The notes: generated from the sequence alone by a model not told the origin. DNA of 64,000 nucleotides from CAYSPT01 sp964432985 (GCA_964432985.1 CAYSPT010000004.1:62001-126000); one strand, 5' to 3'. Numbered from the stretch's first letter, positions 1-8,534 are shown. Translations and numbers: made by a program.

Positions 1-176
1 GAACTCAGGACATGACCGACACCGCAGAGAAACGTAATCAGAATCGTTTTGCGCAATGACCATTTGCCGGACTTCGACATGACAATGAAAGGGAGATAAT
101 GGTCCGGACCGAAGAGTGTGTGGAAAAAGCCTATCGAAGCCGCAGCCACTGCAAGAACCGGCACTTCATATGACAT
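1..176 (-). CDS. TauE/NicO-like membrane transporter, N-terminal part
   Basis: The minus strand is open from an ATG at 176 to the left edge, giving about 58 residues of a protein cut by the window. A hydrophobic N-terminus is followed by FHTLFGPDHYLPF, a His/Asp-rich motif (HxxxxPDH) like those of NicO/UreH/TauE-type exporters. After a basic stretch comes CGVGHVLSS, also typical of that family. A weak GGGA lies upstream of the ATG. The ion or substrate (nickel, cobalt or sulfite-like) cannot be told from this fragment. The family call rests on two motifs only. Confidence 0.6.
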   Translation of the reverse strand, partial: MSYEVPVLAVAAASIGFFHTLFGPDHYLPFIVMSKSGKWSLRKTILITFLCGVGHVLS

Positions 177-289
177 AATAGTTAGTCCCGCTCTAAAAAT
201 CCATATCAAATATGGTATTTTATCCTGCAATCACCGCAAGCATACAGCATCAGGTTCTGAAAAATCAAGGCTTTGCGGGACACGGTATC

Positions 290-898
290 TCAGGCGGCGC
301 CCACTCGGCGGAAGACCTTCATCATCTTTTGGTGGATCTGCTCCTCCGGTTCGGGCAGCTCGTCGAGAACGCCGATGTGCTTGCCGATGAGGTGCGCTTC
401 GAGATACTGCTCCTCCGGGGTGATGTCCAGGTAGAAAAACCGCTCGGACGGAATCTCGCCGTTTTTCAGTTTTTCAAGCTGCTCCAGGAAGTCATGGCGA
501 ATCACGTCCGGGTGGTGCGTCCAACTCCGGACTGCCCGGTTGTTCACCAGGAGGATCTCCTGCCAGCGCACGAAATCATGGTTGTCGTAAACGGTGTGAA
601 GGACATCGTAGCTATCCGCCAGACTGTCAAAACTGATCTCCGACTGCGGCCCCCGGTAGCGGTAGATCCTGGACTCAGGTTGCAGCTCTATCCGGATGGC
701 CGAACACGTGTCTGATTTGATGGAAAACCGCATGGACCCAACCAGGGTATCCAGGCAGTGCAGGTAGGCGGGAATGAGACCCCCGGTGATGTCCATGGAG
801 CTGGCGTGCGGAGTCAGCATGAGCCGGCCGCCGTGTTCTTTGGCGAAAGCAAGCTTCTCCTGCAAACGTTCCTGACTGAGGATATGGTAGAGGTACAC
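290..898 (-). CDS. Hypothetical protein
   Basis: A 202-residue soluble-looking protein from a GTG start at 898, with no signal peptide or membrane segment and a charged C-terminus. I do not recognise a family. It is rich in His, Tyr and acidic residues (for example WTHHPDVIRHDF near residue 125). The gap to the upstream glycine-rich membrane gene is 54 bp on the same strand, so co-transcription is plausible. No clear Shine-Dalgarno precedes the GTG, so the start is uncertain. Function unknown. Confidence 0.6.
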   Translation of the reverse strand: MYLYHILSQERLQEKLAFAKEHGGRLMLTPHASSMDITGGLIPAYLHCLDTLVGSMRFSIKSDTCSAIRIELQPESRIYRYRGPQSEISFDSLADSYDVLHTVYDNHDFVRWQEILLVNNRAVRSWTHHPDVIRHDFLEQLEKLKNGEIPSERFFYLDITPEEQYLEAHLIGKHIGVLDELPEPEEQIHQKMMKVFRRVGAA

Positions 899-952
899 TT
901 TGGTCTCTCAGACTACGGAAATGACGTCGAACGTTCCCTTTTTTACCGGCCG

Positions 953-1669
953 CTACTTGCTTTGCTGATACCGGTCGTACCACATCCTGTATTCGTTGTA
1001 GGCTTCAACAACTTCCGGATCACCGGGATTTCTACCAGCTTCCAGCATCTCCAGGTACCGGCGGTGGGCCGCTTCGTACTGCTCTTTGGCAGAGACATCC
1101 GTCTTATCCTCGGCATCACGCAGGTCGCCCCGGGCGCCCCCGCCGCCTTTGCGGCCAAAGAACTTCATAATCAATGATGTGCCGAACACTCCGGCCACCG
1201 CGCCGAGCCCGGCACCTATCAGCACCGCCGGCATCATGGGAAACAACGCCGCACCGCCCAGAAGCACGGGGATACTGGCCAGTGCTCCAACCATGTAGCC
1301 GGCTGCCGCGCCGCCCACGGCGCCGAGCAAACCGGCGACGATTTTACTTCCGAGACCTTTTGTGCCTTTGAAAATCTTTTGTGCCAGCGCCGTACCGCCG
1401 TATCCGATTGCAGCCCCGATTCCAGCGGTTATCAGCACTGCAGGCAGCATGGGAAATAACGCGGCGCCGCCGAAGGCAAGAGGAAGACTGCCTACCAGAC
1501 CTATAAGATAACCGATTCCAGCACCTGAGAGCGCTCCGACAATGGCCCCGCCGACCTTGCCGGCGGTACCGGCTTCAACCTGCGGAAGAACGGCAGCCGA
1601 CATGAAAGCTACCATCACAGTAACTGCCAGAATTCTCCACTGTATTCCCTTCGAAAAACAAACGACCAT
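953..1669 (-). CDS. Glycine-zipper membrane protein with internal duplication
   Basis: A 238-residue protein with an N-terminal signal or anchor segment (residues 9-33, ending VEAG), then two homologous halves of about 63 residues (roughly 38-100 and 108-171). Each half has a Gly/Ala-rich helix, the motif GGAALFPM[LM]PAVLI and a basic end. The C-terminal 60 residues are hydrophilic, charged and Tyr-rich. Glycine-zipper proteins of this build usually sit in the cell envelope; the function is unknown. I chose the ATG at 1669, with AGGT upstream, over an in-frame start at 1756. The longer version would add a His/Lys-rich stretch encoded by a short direct repeat (1687-1720) ahead of the hydrophobic segment. 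Confidence 0.65.
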   Translation of the reverse strand: MVVCFSKGIQWRILAVTVMVAFMSAAVLPQVEAGTAGKVGGAIVGALSGAGIGYLIGLVGSLPLAFGGAALFPMLPAVLITAGIGAAIGYGGTALAQKIFKGTKGLGSKIVAGLLGAVGGAAAGYMVGALASIPVLLGGAALFPMMPAVLIGAGLGAVAGVFGTSLIMKFFGRKGGGGARGDLRDAEDKTDVSAKEQYEAAHRRYLEMLEAGRNPGDPEVVEAYNEYRMWYDRYQQSK

Positions 1670-1882
1670 GATTAGTACCTGCTTTCTATGATGTTTTGTA
1701 TGATGTTTTGTATGATGCTTCTGAAATAAATCTCCGACAACACAAAAAGACCCCATGGCAAGGGCCTTATATTATTATGTTCTTATACCGCTGAATCTAG
1801 ATTATTGTAGTAAGCAATTAGTAAAATGTCAACTTTATTTGCTTATTTGGTGGAAATCAATGTTTGCAGGATGATTATGCTA

Positions 1883-3214
1883 TTACCGGTCCAACTGCCC
1901 GGCAATATACTCGTAGACATCAGGCGAACGGGAGATGTCGATATGGTTGAGCGGAAATGTTTTCGGATCCACGGTCCTGGCCCCGCGGCCCGTAAGCCCT
2001 TCCACATAGAGTGCGCTTTTTAGAAAGAGTACGCCGTCACTGACATCGGTAAGCTCCATGCCGCTGGGGGTGTGCCACTGCGGAAACATCACCTCTTCGT
2101 GCAGCACCGGATGGGTACCGGCAACGAGCACGGCATCGACACCGCCAGGCAGCCCGAGTTCATTGAGCAGTTGAATCAGGTTGCCACCGGCGTTGCGGGC
2201 AGCTTCCAGGCCTTCGGAATGGAGGTAATGCGAAACACCGCCCGAACGAAGGCACCGCATGGTGTAGTTGGCGTCCATGGTGTAGCTCATCGGCCCCACG
2301 GGAACACCACGTTCGCCCACGTCGTGAATCATCTGCAGCTGCCCGGGAAAGCAACCGGAGTGAATGTAGCTGTCGCCGGTGTCCTGCCAGGATCCCATGA
2401 TGAACATTCTCCTGGCACCCACCGGAGCCGGAGTTCCCGAGGCCATGACATGCAGATTATAGCCGTAATACCTGAACGGCAGATCGAGCCCGCCTATGGG
2501 AGCCACCTGGAAAACGATTGTGCCGATGTCGTCCCGATACAGAGTAAGGTAGTCGAGTCCGTAATATTCACCGGCGCTTTCCACGTAGCACCGGGCGGCC
2601 ATGGCTCCCTTGGAATAGGTGATAAGATCCACTTTGAAAGCCTGGTCGTCTTCCCGGCCAAGCAGAGCCCTGATACGGCTGATTGCATTGGCAACCTGTT
2701 CTCCCTGATGAAGATTGCATCCGTGGAAATGGCTGAATGAAATTCCAAACACGGCATGACCCCGCTGGGCCAGGTATTGCCCCAGACCGGTTCGAGTCAG
2801 GTGGTCCGGATGGGCCGTTGACAGCGGACGCGTGAAACGGCGTGTAGCGTCCTCGTTGGCGCCGTGAATCATCAAAATCGGATTGGGCTTCGTGCTCGAA
2901 TTCCACCCCGGCATGGCATGCAGCAGGAACGTGCTCGAATGAGGCTCTTTGGTACCGAAGGCTGCTATCGTCTGCTGGTAAAACTGAACCAGCTTTGGAT
3001 GAAACGGTTCTTCGGGAAACTGTGGATGCGGGTCGACATGCCGTTCTATGAAGGCCCATGGCTGGGCTTCTTCCCCATCCATGACATGGACAGGTTCTTC
3101 CGGGCGGAACAGCGATGTGGCTGACGCCGGAGCGGAGAAACACAGGAACAGGACGGCAATCAGCGCTATGATCTTCGTACTTGTATTTCGTATCCGCCCT
3201 TTTCGCACGTGCAT
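1883..3214 (-). CDS. Secreted alpha/beta-hydrolase (lipase/esterase-like)
   Basis: A 443-residue protein with a basic N-terminus, a hydrophobic core at about residues 14-30 and an SPase I-like ASA site. The mature part shows an alpha/beta-hydrolase pattern: oxyanion-type LMIHGANED near residue 117, then DLITYSKGAMAAR with the likely nucleophile Ser201 in a TYSKG elbow, a variant of GxSxG. A C-terminal NHIDIS may hold the catalytic His. It would act outside the cytoplasm on an ester. The nearby PHA genes raise the thought of a polyester depolymerase, but I see no substrate-binding domain that would support that. Its promoter side is the 3215-3461 gap. Confidence 0.7.
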   Translation of the reverse strand: MHVRKGRIRNTSTKIIALIAVLFLCFSAPASATSLFRPEEPVHVMDGEEAQPWAFIERHVDPHPQFPEEPFHPKLVQFYQQTIAAFGTKEPHSSTFLLHAMPGWNSSTKPNPILMIHGANEDATRRFTRPLSTAHPDHLTRTGLGQYLAQRGHAVFGISFSHFHGCNLHQGEQVANAISRIRALLGREDDQAFKVDLITYSKGAMAARCYVESAGEYYGLDYLTLYRDDIGTIVFQVAPIGGLDLPFRYYGYNLHVMASGTPAPVGARRMFIMGSWQDTGDSYIHSGCFPGQLQMIHDVGERGVPVGPMSYTMDANYTMRCLRSGGVSHYLHSEGLEAARNAGGNLIQLLNELGLPGGVDAVLVAGTHPVLHEEVMFPQWHTPSGMELTDVSDGVLFLKSALYVEGLTGRGARTVDPKTFPLNHIDISRSPDVYEYIAGQLDR

Positions 3215-3381
3215 CCGCTATAAACTGCCTTTCTTAGAATAATAATCTCTTTTGATAACAGTTAATTATAAGGATCAGCCGACAACCTGTCAAGAAAAAT
3301 TGTGCATATGCAAAACAACTGCCCATTTTTTACATCTGCGAAAAACGAATGAGCTATGAGGCAAGAGAGCTGGATAAGAAT

Positions 3382-3417
3382 AACGGCGCCCCCCCCGGTG
3401 AAAGAGAGGGCGCCGTT
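3382..3417 (-). terminator. Inverted repeat downstream of the phasin gene
   Basis: A 9-bp perfect stem (AACGGCGCC / GGCGCCGTT) with an 18-nt loop that includes a run of eight C's on the plus strand. It lies 45 bp past the phasin stop. A strong T-run is lacking on either strand, so it is only a possible terminator. Confidence 0.4.
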
Positions 3418-3461
3418 TGTGTGAAGATGTCGCTGCACTGCTTCTGATGGGTGAGAAAGCT

Positions 3462-3791
3462 TTACAGCGTTTTACTCTCAAGCGACTCGCGCCACTTTTT
3501 GAGGCCTTCAAGCCACAGCTGCCGGGTGTTCCTGGCGTTCTTCTCGTACTGGCTGAAAAAATCTGCCTGGTTTTTCAGGGCAAACTCCGTGTACTCGCGA
3601 TAGTTGTCCATCTGCTGCCGGGCCATCTCGAACATCTCATCCTGCACCTTTATTCCCAGATCGATATACTCGTCCATAGCCTTGGTGGTAACCTCGTTGA
3701 TCTCGTTCAGTTTAGCTCTCGTCTTTTCCATGATTCTTTCTCCTCCTTCTAATATGGTGGTGGTGGTTTCCTTTACGGTGTTCTTCTTCAT
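3462..3791 (-). CDS. phaP: Phasin-like PHA granule protein
   Basis: A 109-residue, mostly helical, amphipathic protein with no Cys and many Lys, Glu and Gln residues. The pattern EFALKNQADFFSQYEKNARNT resembles phasins, which coat PHA granules. It is divergent from phaR across a 200-bp regulatory gap that carries candidate PhaR boxes, the classical phaP/phaR arrangement. AGGAAAAGAAAG precedes the ATG. The phasin call rests on size, composition and location rather than a decisive motif. Confidence 0.65.
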   Translation of the reverse strand: MKKNTVKETTTTILEGGERIMEKTRAKLNEINEVTTKAMDEYIDLGIKVQDEMFEMARQQMDNYREYTEFALKNQADFFSQYEKNARNTRQLWLEGLKKWRESLESKTL

Positions 3792-3808
3792 CTTTCTTTT
3801 CCTCCTTT

Positions 3809-3820
3809 TTGCGTTTGCAA
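3809..3820. promoter_or_regulatory. Candidate PhaR operator, copy 1
   Basis: TTGCGTTTGCAA is the exact reverse complement of the box at 3888-3899. It lies 18 bp upstream of the phasin ATG. A looser relative (TTGAAAAATGCA) is at 3909-3920. PhaR proteins are known to bind TGC-rich sites near phaP and phaR; assignment here is by pattern and location. Confidence 0.5.
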
Positions 3821-3870
3821 GTTTTCGGTTTACTCGGCGTCCAAGGGGCCGCCTTTGCTTTCACGCCCCA

Positions 3871-3899
3871 ATCATAACACAGTTATTTTGCAAACGCAA
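3871..3899 (-). promoter_or_regulatory. Phasin gene promoter overlapped by a PhaR-like box
   Basis: On the minus strand, -35 TTGCGT (3894-3899) and -10 TATGAT (3871-3876) are separated by 17 bp. The -35 lies inside TTGCAAACGCAA (3888-3899), the candidate operator, which fits repression by occlusion. Confidence 0.55.
3888..3899. promoter_or_regulatory. Candidate PhaR operator, copy 2
   Basis: TTGCAAACGCAA, in inverted orientation to copy 1, covers the -35 of the phasin promoter. It differs by one base from TTGCAAATGCAA at 8574-8585 upstream of phaB. Confidence 0.5.
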
Positions 3900-4005
3900 C
3901 ATTTATTTTTGAAAAATGCAAAATAGATTCGCTTTGTTTGATTTATTCCTTTATTAATGGTATCTTTGAGGGGAAAGTTTTTTTCTGAAAGCGGTGATTT
4001 CAGCC

Positions 4006-4530
4006 ATGTCGGACCGATTAATTATTCGCAAATACAAAAACCGGCGTTTCTACGACACGGAGCGTTCCTGCCACCTTACCAGGGACGATCTGCTCGATCT
4101 TGTCCTGGAGGGGCGGGATGTGCAGGTGCAAGAAGCCGGCAGCGACCGGGACGTCACCGTGGTGACCCTGCTGCAGATTCTCCTGTCCCGAAACGGCGAT
4201 GTGCTCAATGATTCTATCCCGGCGGAACTCGTTCATTTGCTGGTCCGATCCAACGAGATGGTCCTGAAAAGCTTCTTCGGACAGTTTTTCCCCCTGGCGT
4301 CCCAGTTTCTCAAAGGGACCATACCTACCGCGTTTCCCCAACAGGGTGGGAGCGGCTTGATGTCACCAGCGGCGTTCATGAATCCCTGGATGAGTCTCTG
4401 GGGGCAGCAGCCCGAAGCCCGCGGAGTTGAAACCGAACCTGAAAACGAAGACCAGGGCGAGATAAGCAATCTTAAGAAGAAGCTGAGGGACCTGGCAGAG
4501 GAAATAGATCGCCTCGACAAGAAAAAATAA
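4006..4530 (+). CDS. phaR: PHA synthesis regulator PhaR
   Basis: A 174-residue protein. Residues 4-27 carry the PHB/PHA accumulation regulator DNA-binding signature, with IIRKYKNRRFYDT followed by a Thr-Arg-Asp-Asp-Leu stretch. A helical middle region follows, then an acidic linker and a Lys-rich coiled C-terminus. PhaR proteins repress phasin and often PHA synthase genes and are released by binding nascent PHA. It is divergent from the phasin gene and convergent with phaC, 31 bp away. I chose the ATG at 4006 by family alignment; an in-frame GTG at 3994 is the alternative. Confidence 0.88.
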   Translation: MSDRLIIRKYKNRRFYDTERSCHLTRDDLLDLVLEGRDVQVQEAGSDRDVTVVTLLQILLSRNGDVLNDSIPAELVHLLVRSNEMVLKSFFGQFFPLASQFLKGTIPTAFPQQGGSGLMSPAAFMNPWMSLWGQQPEARGVETEPENEDQGEISNLKKKLRDLAEEIDRLDKKK

Positions 4531-4561
4531 AGCAGCCTGTGTGAGGGTCCAACTGTACTAT

Positions 4562-5659
4562 CTACAGGTCGCGCGCGCTCAGCCAGGCGGCTATATCGTC
4601 CCAGTAGAGGGTGGTGGGTTTGTTGCGGGGGTCCTTTCCCAGGGCTATTCCCAGGTGGCCCGTCTGGTAAGCGGTGACGGTGCAATCCGGATGGTCCTTG
4701 AGCAGTTCCCCCAGGGCAGTACACGATTTCACCGGTGAAACGTGATCGAAAGCCGCTGTTAAGGCAAATACCGGCATGGTCACATCCGAGAGATAGACCG
4801 TCCGGGAGCCGAGAGGCCAAGCCCGCTGTTTTACAAGCGAGTTACGCTGGTAACCATTCTTGATGATCTCACGGTAGACCTGTCCGGGAAACGGTATGTT
4901 CTCGGAGATCCAGATGTCCAGGGCGAAAAAGCTTTTTAAAAACTCGGGATCCTGGTGCTTCTTGTAGAGGGTCCTCAGCTGCTTGAGCTTGCCCGCCGGG
5001 ACCAGCCAGGGGAAACTGCCGGCGAAGAAATCGGCGGTGATATTGCCCGACGTGTCAACCAGCTTGTCCACGTCGAAGTGCTCTTTCCTGGCCCACCAGC
5101 TCAACAGCCCCCGGTCTTCAAAATTGACCGGGGCCACCATGGGTAGCAGGCTTTTTACCCGGTGTCCCCCATCACAGGCGGCATACAGAAGCGACAACAG
5201 GCCTCCCAGGCAGTATCCCGCCAGCGAGACTCCGTCCGCTCCGGCCGTCTTCATGGTCCGGCGGACCGCCCGGGCCAGGTAGTTGTTGATATAGAAATCG
5301 AGGCTGTAGTGTTTCTGGCCCGGTGTCGGCAATCCCCATTCCAGCATGAAGACGTCGAGGCCCCGCTTAAGCAAGGCGGCGATGAAGCTCTCGCCTTTGA
5401 GCAAATCCATGATAGCCGGCTTGTTGACCAGAGAAGGTACGATCATCAGGGGATATTTATTCGTGGCGGGAGCGCTTCGCCGGTAACGGTAGAGGGTTAC
5501 CGAGTGCTCCCGGTACACCTCGTCCCGCGGGGTGGGCGACATCAGGCCACGCACTCTTTCCTTGAAAGACTGCAGCGATTCGCTGGCGGCCAGAAACTCG
5601 TAGGCCTGCCGGTACTCGTCGGCTATCTTCAGTAAGTTCTCCTGTTCATGCTCCTTCAT
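4562..5659 (-). CDS. phaC: Class III-type PHA synthase catalytic subunit PhaC
   Basis: A 365-residue enzyme that polymerises (R)-3-hydroxyacyl-CoA into PHA. The lipase-like box GYCLGG has catalytic Cys150; Asp305 (FDHVSP) and His335 (TGHLG) complete the triad. The length matches class III PhaC, which needs a PhaE partner. The PhaE-like gene is 19 bp upstream on the same strand, so the pair is probably one operon. The conserved VPSLVNKP and WG near the N-terminal core are present. Confidence 0.92.
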   Translation of the reverse strand: MKEHEQENLLKIADEYRQAYEFLAASESLQSFKERVRGLMSPTPRDEVYREHSVTLYRYRRSAPATNKYPLMIVPSLVNKPAIMDLLKGESFIAALLKRGLDVFMLEWGLPTPGQKHYSLDFYINNYLARAVRRTMKTAGADGVSLAGYCLGGLLSLLYAACDGGHRVKSLLPMVAPVNFEDRGLLSWWARKEHFDVDKLVDTSGNITADFFAGSFPWLVPAGKLKQLRTLYKKHQDPEFLKSFFALDIWISENIPFPGQVYREIIKNGYQRNSLVKQRAWPLGSRTVYLSDVTMPVFALTAAFDHVSPVKSCTALGELLKDHPDCTVTAYQTGHLGIALGKDPRNKPTTLYWDDIAAWLSARDL

Positions 5660-5678
5660 CCTCTGGGCTCCTCATCCG

Positions 5679-6335
5679 TTACCTGGCAGCGCTCTTCTTC
5701 TTTACCGGTTTAGTCCTGGCGGCTGTCTTCTTGACTACCGCTTTTTTCGCAACAGTCTTCTTCGCCGGTTTAGCTTTAACGGCGGCTGTTTTTTTCTTTG
5801 GGGCCGCCGCTTTCTTTTTTGCCGCGGCCTTTTTTACTGATTTCGTTTTCAGAACGGCAGCTTTTCCGATCGCCGGCTTCTTTTTGGTGATGACTTTTTT
5901 TGCCGGGGCTTTTGAAGTTGTTTCCCTGGCCAGGGCGGCGCTTTTCTCCAGGCGGTCCTTGAGGTCCGCCACCTGTTTTCCCAGCTCGTTAGCCTGTGAT
6001 TTCAGTTCGGCTACCGCTTTCTGGCCGGCGGCCAGGCGGCCCACGATCTCCACCAGGTCCTCGAATTGCTCTTCCATGTCCAGCAGTCTCGTTTCCAGGT
6101 TGTGCACCGTCTGGTACAACCGGGTCATGCTGTCCTCATCGGGCATACCCAGGGTCTTAAGCACGGTGGCTATCTGCTTCTTTATCATCCCCTGGAAATC
6201 CATAGAGGTGTTCATGTTCTGTGCCACCATCTTCATAAAGAAGGGATCCCGTATGGTTTTTTCTACGTATTCGCTGAATCCCTGTTCAAATTCTTTCATC
6301 ATTTGACGCTGCATGTCAAAAGGGTTGAAACTCAT
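5679..6335 (-). CDS. phaE: PhaE/phasin-like subunit with histone H1-like Lys/Ala tail
   Basis: A 218-residue protein. Residues 1-135 are helical with a coiled-coil-like stretch at about 70-130 (LETRLLDMEEQFEDL), as in PhaE or poly(R)-hydroxyalkanoic acid synthase subunits. From about residue 137 the chain is almost only Lys, Ala, Pro, Thr and Val with repeated KKxAAxK blocks, resembling histone H1 and the tails of PhaF-type phasins that bind DNA. It sits directly upstream of phaC. The combination suggests a synthase partner that also tethers granules to the nucleoid. The PhaE call comes from context and the coiled coil and is less certain than phaC. Confidence 0.7.
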   Translation of the reverse strand: MSFNPFDMQRQMMKEFEQGFSEYVEKTIRDPFFMKMVAQNMNTSMDFQGMIKKQIATVLKTLGMPDEDSMTRLYQTVHNLETRLLDMEEQFEDLVEIVGRLAAGQKAVAELKSQANELGKQVADLKDRLEKSAALARETTSKAPAKKVITKKKPAIGKAAVLKTKSVKKAAAKKKAAAPKKKTAAVKAKPAKKTVAKKAVVKKTAARTKPVKKKSAAR

Positions 6336-6357
6336 GATTCATTCACGCCTTTCCTAT

Positions 6358-6440
6358 CGTTCATTTGGCCTATATCGTTCATTTGGCCTATATCGTTCAT
6401 TTGGCCTATATGGTTCATTTGGCCTATATGGTTCATCCGG
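6358..6440. repeat. 18-bp tandem repeat, about 4.6 copies
   Basis: Units begin at 6358, 6376, 6394 and 6412, each [CG]GTTCATTTGGCCTATAT, followed by a partial copy. The repeat lies in the 206-bp gap between the PhaE-like gene start and the second synthase gene. It would sit in the leader of the phaE-phaC transcript, or between a promoter and that gene. Confidence 0.9.
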
Positions 6441-6541
6441 TTTGATCATTCCGATACTATGTCACTGTATCAGATTATCAAGTTCAATCTCAAACACTAA
6501 AACTCCCATTCAGGTTTTCTACAGATTAATGCTTTAGCTGA

Positions 6542-7669
6542 TTAATGCTTCAGCTGATGGCAGGGGCGGTCCTGAAGCCAAATCCTGACTTCCCGCCACA
6601 GGTTGTTTCGGGCCCGGCGGCCCACGGTCACCCCGATGTGTCCGCCTTTAAGCTTGAGCAGTGTCCTGTCTTCGCTCGACACCAGGTCGTGGAAAACGAC
6701 CGCCGAGGGATCCGGAACGATGTGATCCCGGTCGGAGACGGCGGTCAGGACCGGGCAGGAAATATTCCCCAGATCAACCGGCGCACCATCCAGGCAAAAG
6801 GTGCCCTTGATCAGTTTGTTCCCCCGGTACAGGTCCCGGATGAGTCGCACATAAGTGGCGCCGGGAAAGTCCACGTTATCGTTGAGCCAGGTCTCAAGAG
6901 CCAGGAACCGTTCCACGTACCCTTCATCCCAGAAGCGGTCGATCAAAGCGGTTAACTTTCTTCTCTGGGCGCCAGGGCTGAGCATGAAGAACGACGCCTG
7001 CAGCAGCTCCGAAGGAACGAGTCCCATCAACTCTGCTATCCGGTCGATGTCCAGGGTCGGTTCTTTGGCCCACACGCTGAGCAGCCCCTCGTCGTGGAAA
7101 TTCACCGGCGAGGACAGAGCGATAAGACCGGCCACTCGTTTCGGCCTGACAGCAGCGTACATGCTCGCGAATGTTCCGCCAATACAGTAGCCGAGCAGGT
7201 GTATCTTTTCCACCGAAGCATCCCGGCAGGTGCGCCGCACCGCAGCGCCGAGCCACCGTATGATGTGATCTTCCATGGTAGTGAAGCGGTCCTGCGGAGC
7301 CGGCTCTCCCCAATCGAGCATGTAGACGGGAATCCCCGCCTGGCTCAGAAATTCCACCAGGCTCTGGCCCGGCCGCAGGTCCAGTACGTAGTACTTGTTG
7401 ATGATAGAGGGGACCATCAGGACCGGGCAGGCTTTTTCAGGACCGGCAGTTTCGTAACGAAGCAAGCGCACCCGTCCCCAGCGGGCCACTTCACGCGATG
7501 GTGTCTGGGCCAGGCGGGGAGTGAGCTCTCCTCTTAAAAACCGGAACCAGTTTGTTGCTCTCCGCGGCACTTTCCACAGTTCGTCCAGCGGCAGTTCGTC
7601 AAGAGCGGTCCGGACGCACCGATCCATGGCGGCCAGCTGATTGTCCACGGTTGTTTCCATTTTACTCAT
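6542..7669 (-). CDS. Second PhaC-like PHA synthase / hydroxyacyl polymerase
   Basis: A 375-residue paralogue of the neighbouring PhaC. The box GYCIGG carries catalytic Cys162, with Asp315 (SDRDH) and His344 (GGHIG) as the remaining triad. It has a longer N-terminus than the first PhaC and diverges clearly in sequence, so it is not a recent duplicate. It may work with the same PhaE-like protein or have another chain-length preference. Its own RBS is modest and it has a separate gap on both sides. The enzyme class is sure; the exact class and substrate are not. Confidence 0.85.
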   Translation of the reverse strand: MSKMETTVDNQLAAMDRCVRTALDELPLDELWKVPRRATNWFRFLRGELTPRLAQTPSREVARWGRVRLLRYETAGPEKACPVLMVPSIINKYYVLDLRPGQSLVEFLSQAGIPVYMLDWGEPAPQDRFTTMEDHIIRWLGAAVRRTCRDASVEKIHLLGYCIGGTFASMYAAVRPKRVAGLIALSSPVNFHDEGLLSVWAKEPTLDIDRIAELMGLVPSELLQASFFMLSPGAQRRKLTALIDRFWDEGYVERFLALETWLNDNVDFPGATYVRLIRDLYRGNKLIKGTFCLDGAPVDLGNISCPVLTAVSDRDHIVPDPSAVVFHDLVSSEDRTLLKLKGGHIGVTVGRRARNNLWREVRIWLQDRPCHQLKH

Positions 7670-7698
7670 GATGTAATCTCCTACCTCTTATTATTAGT

Positions 7699-7728
7699 TG
7701 GATTCACCGGTCAAGCCGGAGAATGACC
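7699..7728. repeat. Dispersed palindromic repeat, copy 1
   Basis: TGGATTCACCGGTCAAGCCG followed by GAGAATGACC forms an imperfect hairpin (TTCACCGG / CCGGAGAA). The same pattern recurs at 33591-33640. It lies between phaB and the second synthase gene. Confidence 0.7.
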
Positions 7729-7740
7729 TTACTTGCTTTT

Positions 7741-8481
7741 CTACAGCACCAGGCCGCCGTCCACACCCAGGACCTGCCCCGTAACGAACGCGGCGTCGTC
7801 GGAGGCCAAATAGGCGAAGGCTGCCGCGATCTCTTCGGGTTGACCCAGCCGGCAAAGCGGCGTCTTTTCCCTGATCATGTCCAGCACTTTTTCGGGAACG
7901 GTACCCATCATCTCTGTCATGGTGAACCCGGGGGCCACGGCGTTGACACGAACTCCCTTGCGCCCCAGTTCTTTAGCCCAGGTCCTGGTCATGCCGATGA
8001 CGCCTGCCTTGGAAGCGGCGTAGTTGGTCTGCCCGATATTGCCGCATGAACCTACTACTGAGGTGGTATTGAGAATGACGCCCGTACCACGGGCGCGCAT
8101 GCGGGCGGCGGCTTCCCGGCCGCAGGTGAAAACGCCCTTGAGATTAACGTTAATCACGGCGTCCCAGGCCTCGTCGCTCATCTTGTGAACCATGGAGTCC
8201 CGGGTTATGCCGGCATTGTTGACCATAATGTCCACCGGGCCTAGATCGGCTTCCACCCGATCCATGGCCGCCTTGACCTGCTCTGAGGAGGTGACATCCA
8301 CCACGTAGGCCCGGACTTCGCTGTCGCCGGCGGCAAGCTTCTCCCGGGCTGTTTCAATGGTCTCTTCCAGGATATCCCACAGAGCCACCCGGGCCCCTTC
8401 AGCAAGATATCTTTTTGCAACAGCAAATCCAATACCCCGGGCACCCCCGGTGATTACAGCAACCTTGTTATCAAGACTCAT
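7741..8481 (-). CDS. phaB: SDR acetoacetyl-CoA reductase (PhaB-type)
   Basis: A 246-residue short-chain dehydrogenase with the NAD(P)-binding TGGARGIG (11-18), NNAG (88-91) and catalytic Ser141, Tyr154 and Lys158 (YAASK). It makes (R)-3-hydroxyacyl-CoA for the synthases. FabG-type 3-oxoacyl-ACP reductases look alike; the PHA context and the PhaR-like box in its promoter favour PhaB. The ATG at 8481 follows AAGGGAGA with good spacing and is preferred over a TTG at 8499. No fabG is present in the fatty-acid cluster at 37-42 kb, so a dual role is possible. Confidence 0.85.
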   Translation of the reverse strand: MSLDNKVAVITGGARGIGFAVAKRYLAEGARVALWDILEETIETAREKLAAGDSEVRAYVVDVTSSEQVKAAMDRVEADLGPVDIMVNNAGITRDSMVHKMSDEAWDAVINVNLKGVFTCGREAAARMRARGTGVILNTTSVVGSCGNIGQTNYAASKAGVIGMTRTWAKELGRKGVRVNAVAPGFTMTEMMGTVPEKVLDMIREKTPLCRLGQPEEIAAAFAYLASDDAAFVTGQVLGVDGGLVL

Positions 8482-8534
8482 TTCACTATCTCCCTTCAAA
8501 TATTAACGGTGGTTAACTTCATGACTGCACGTCC

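Noticed and set aside
5731..6306. Plus-strand Phe/Ala-rich frame
   Set aside because: It is the antisense reading of the Lys/Ala tail of the PhaE-like gene.
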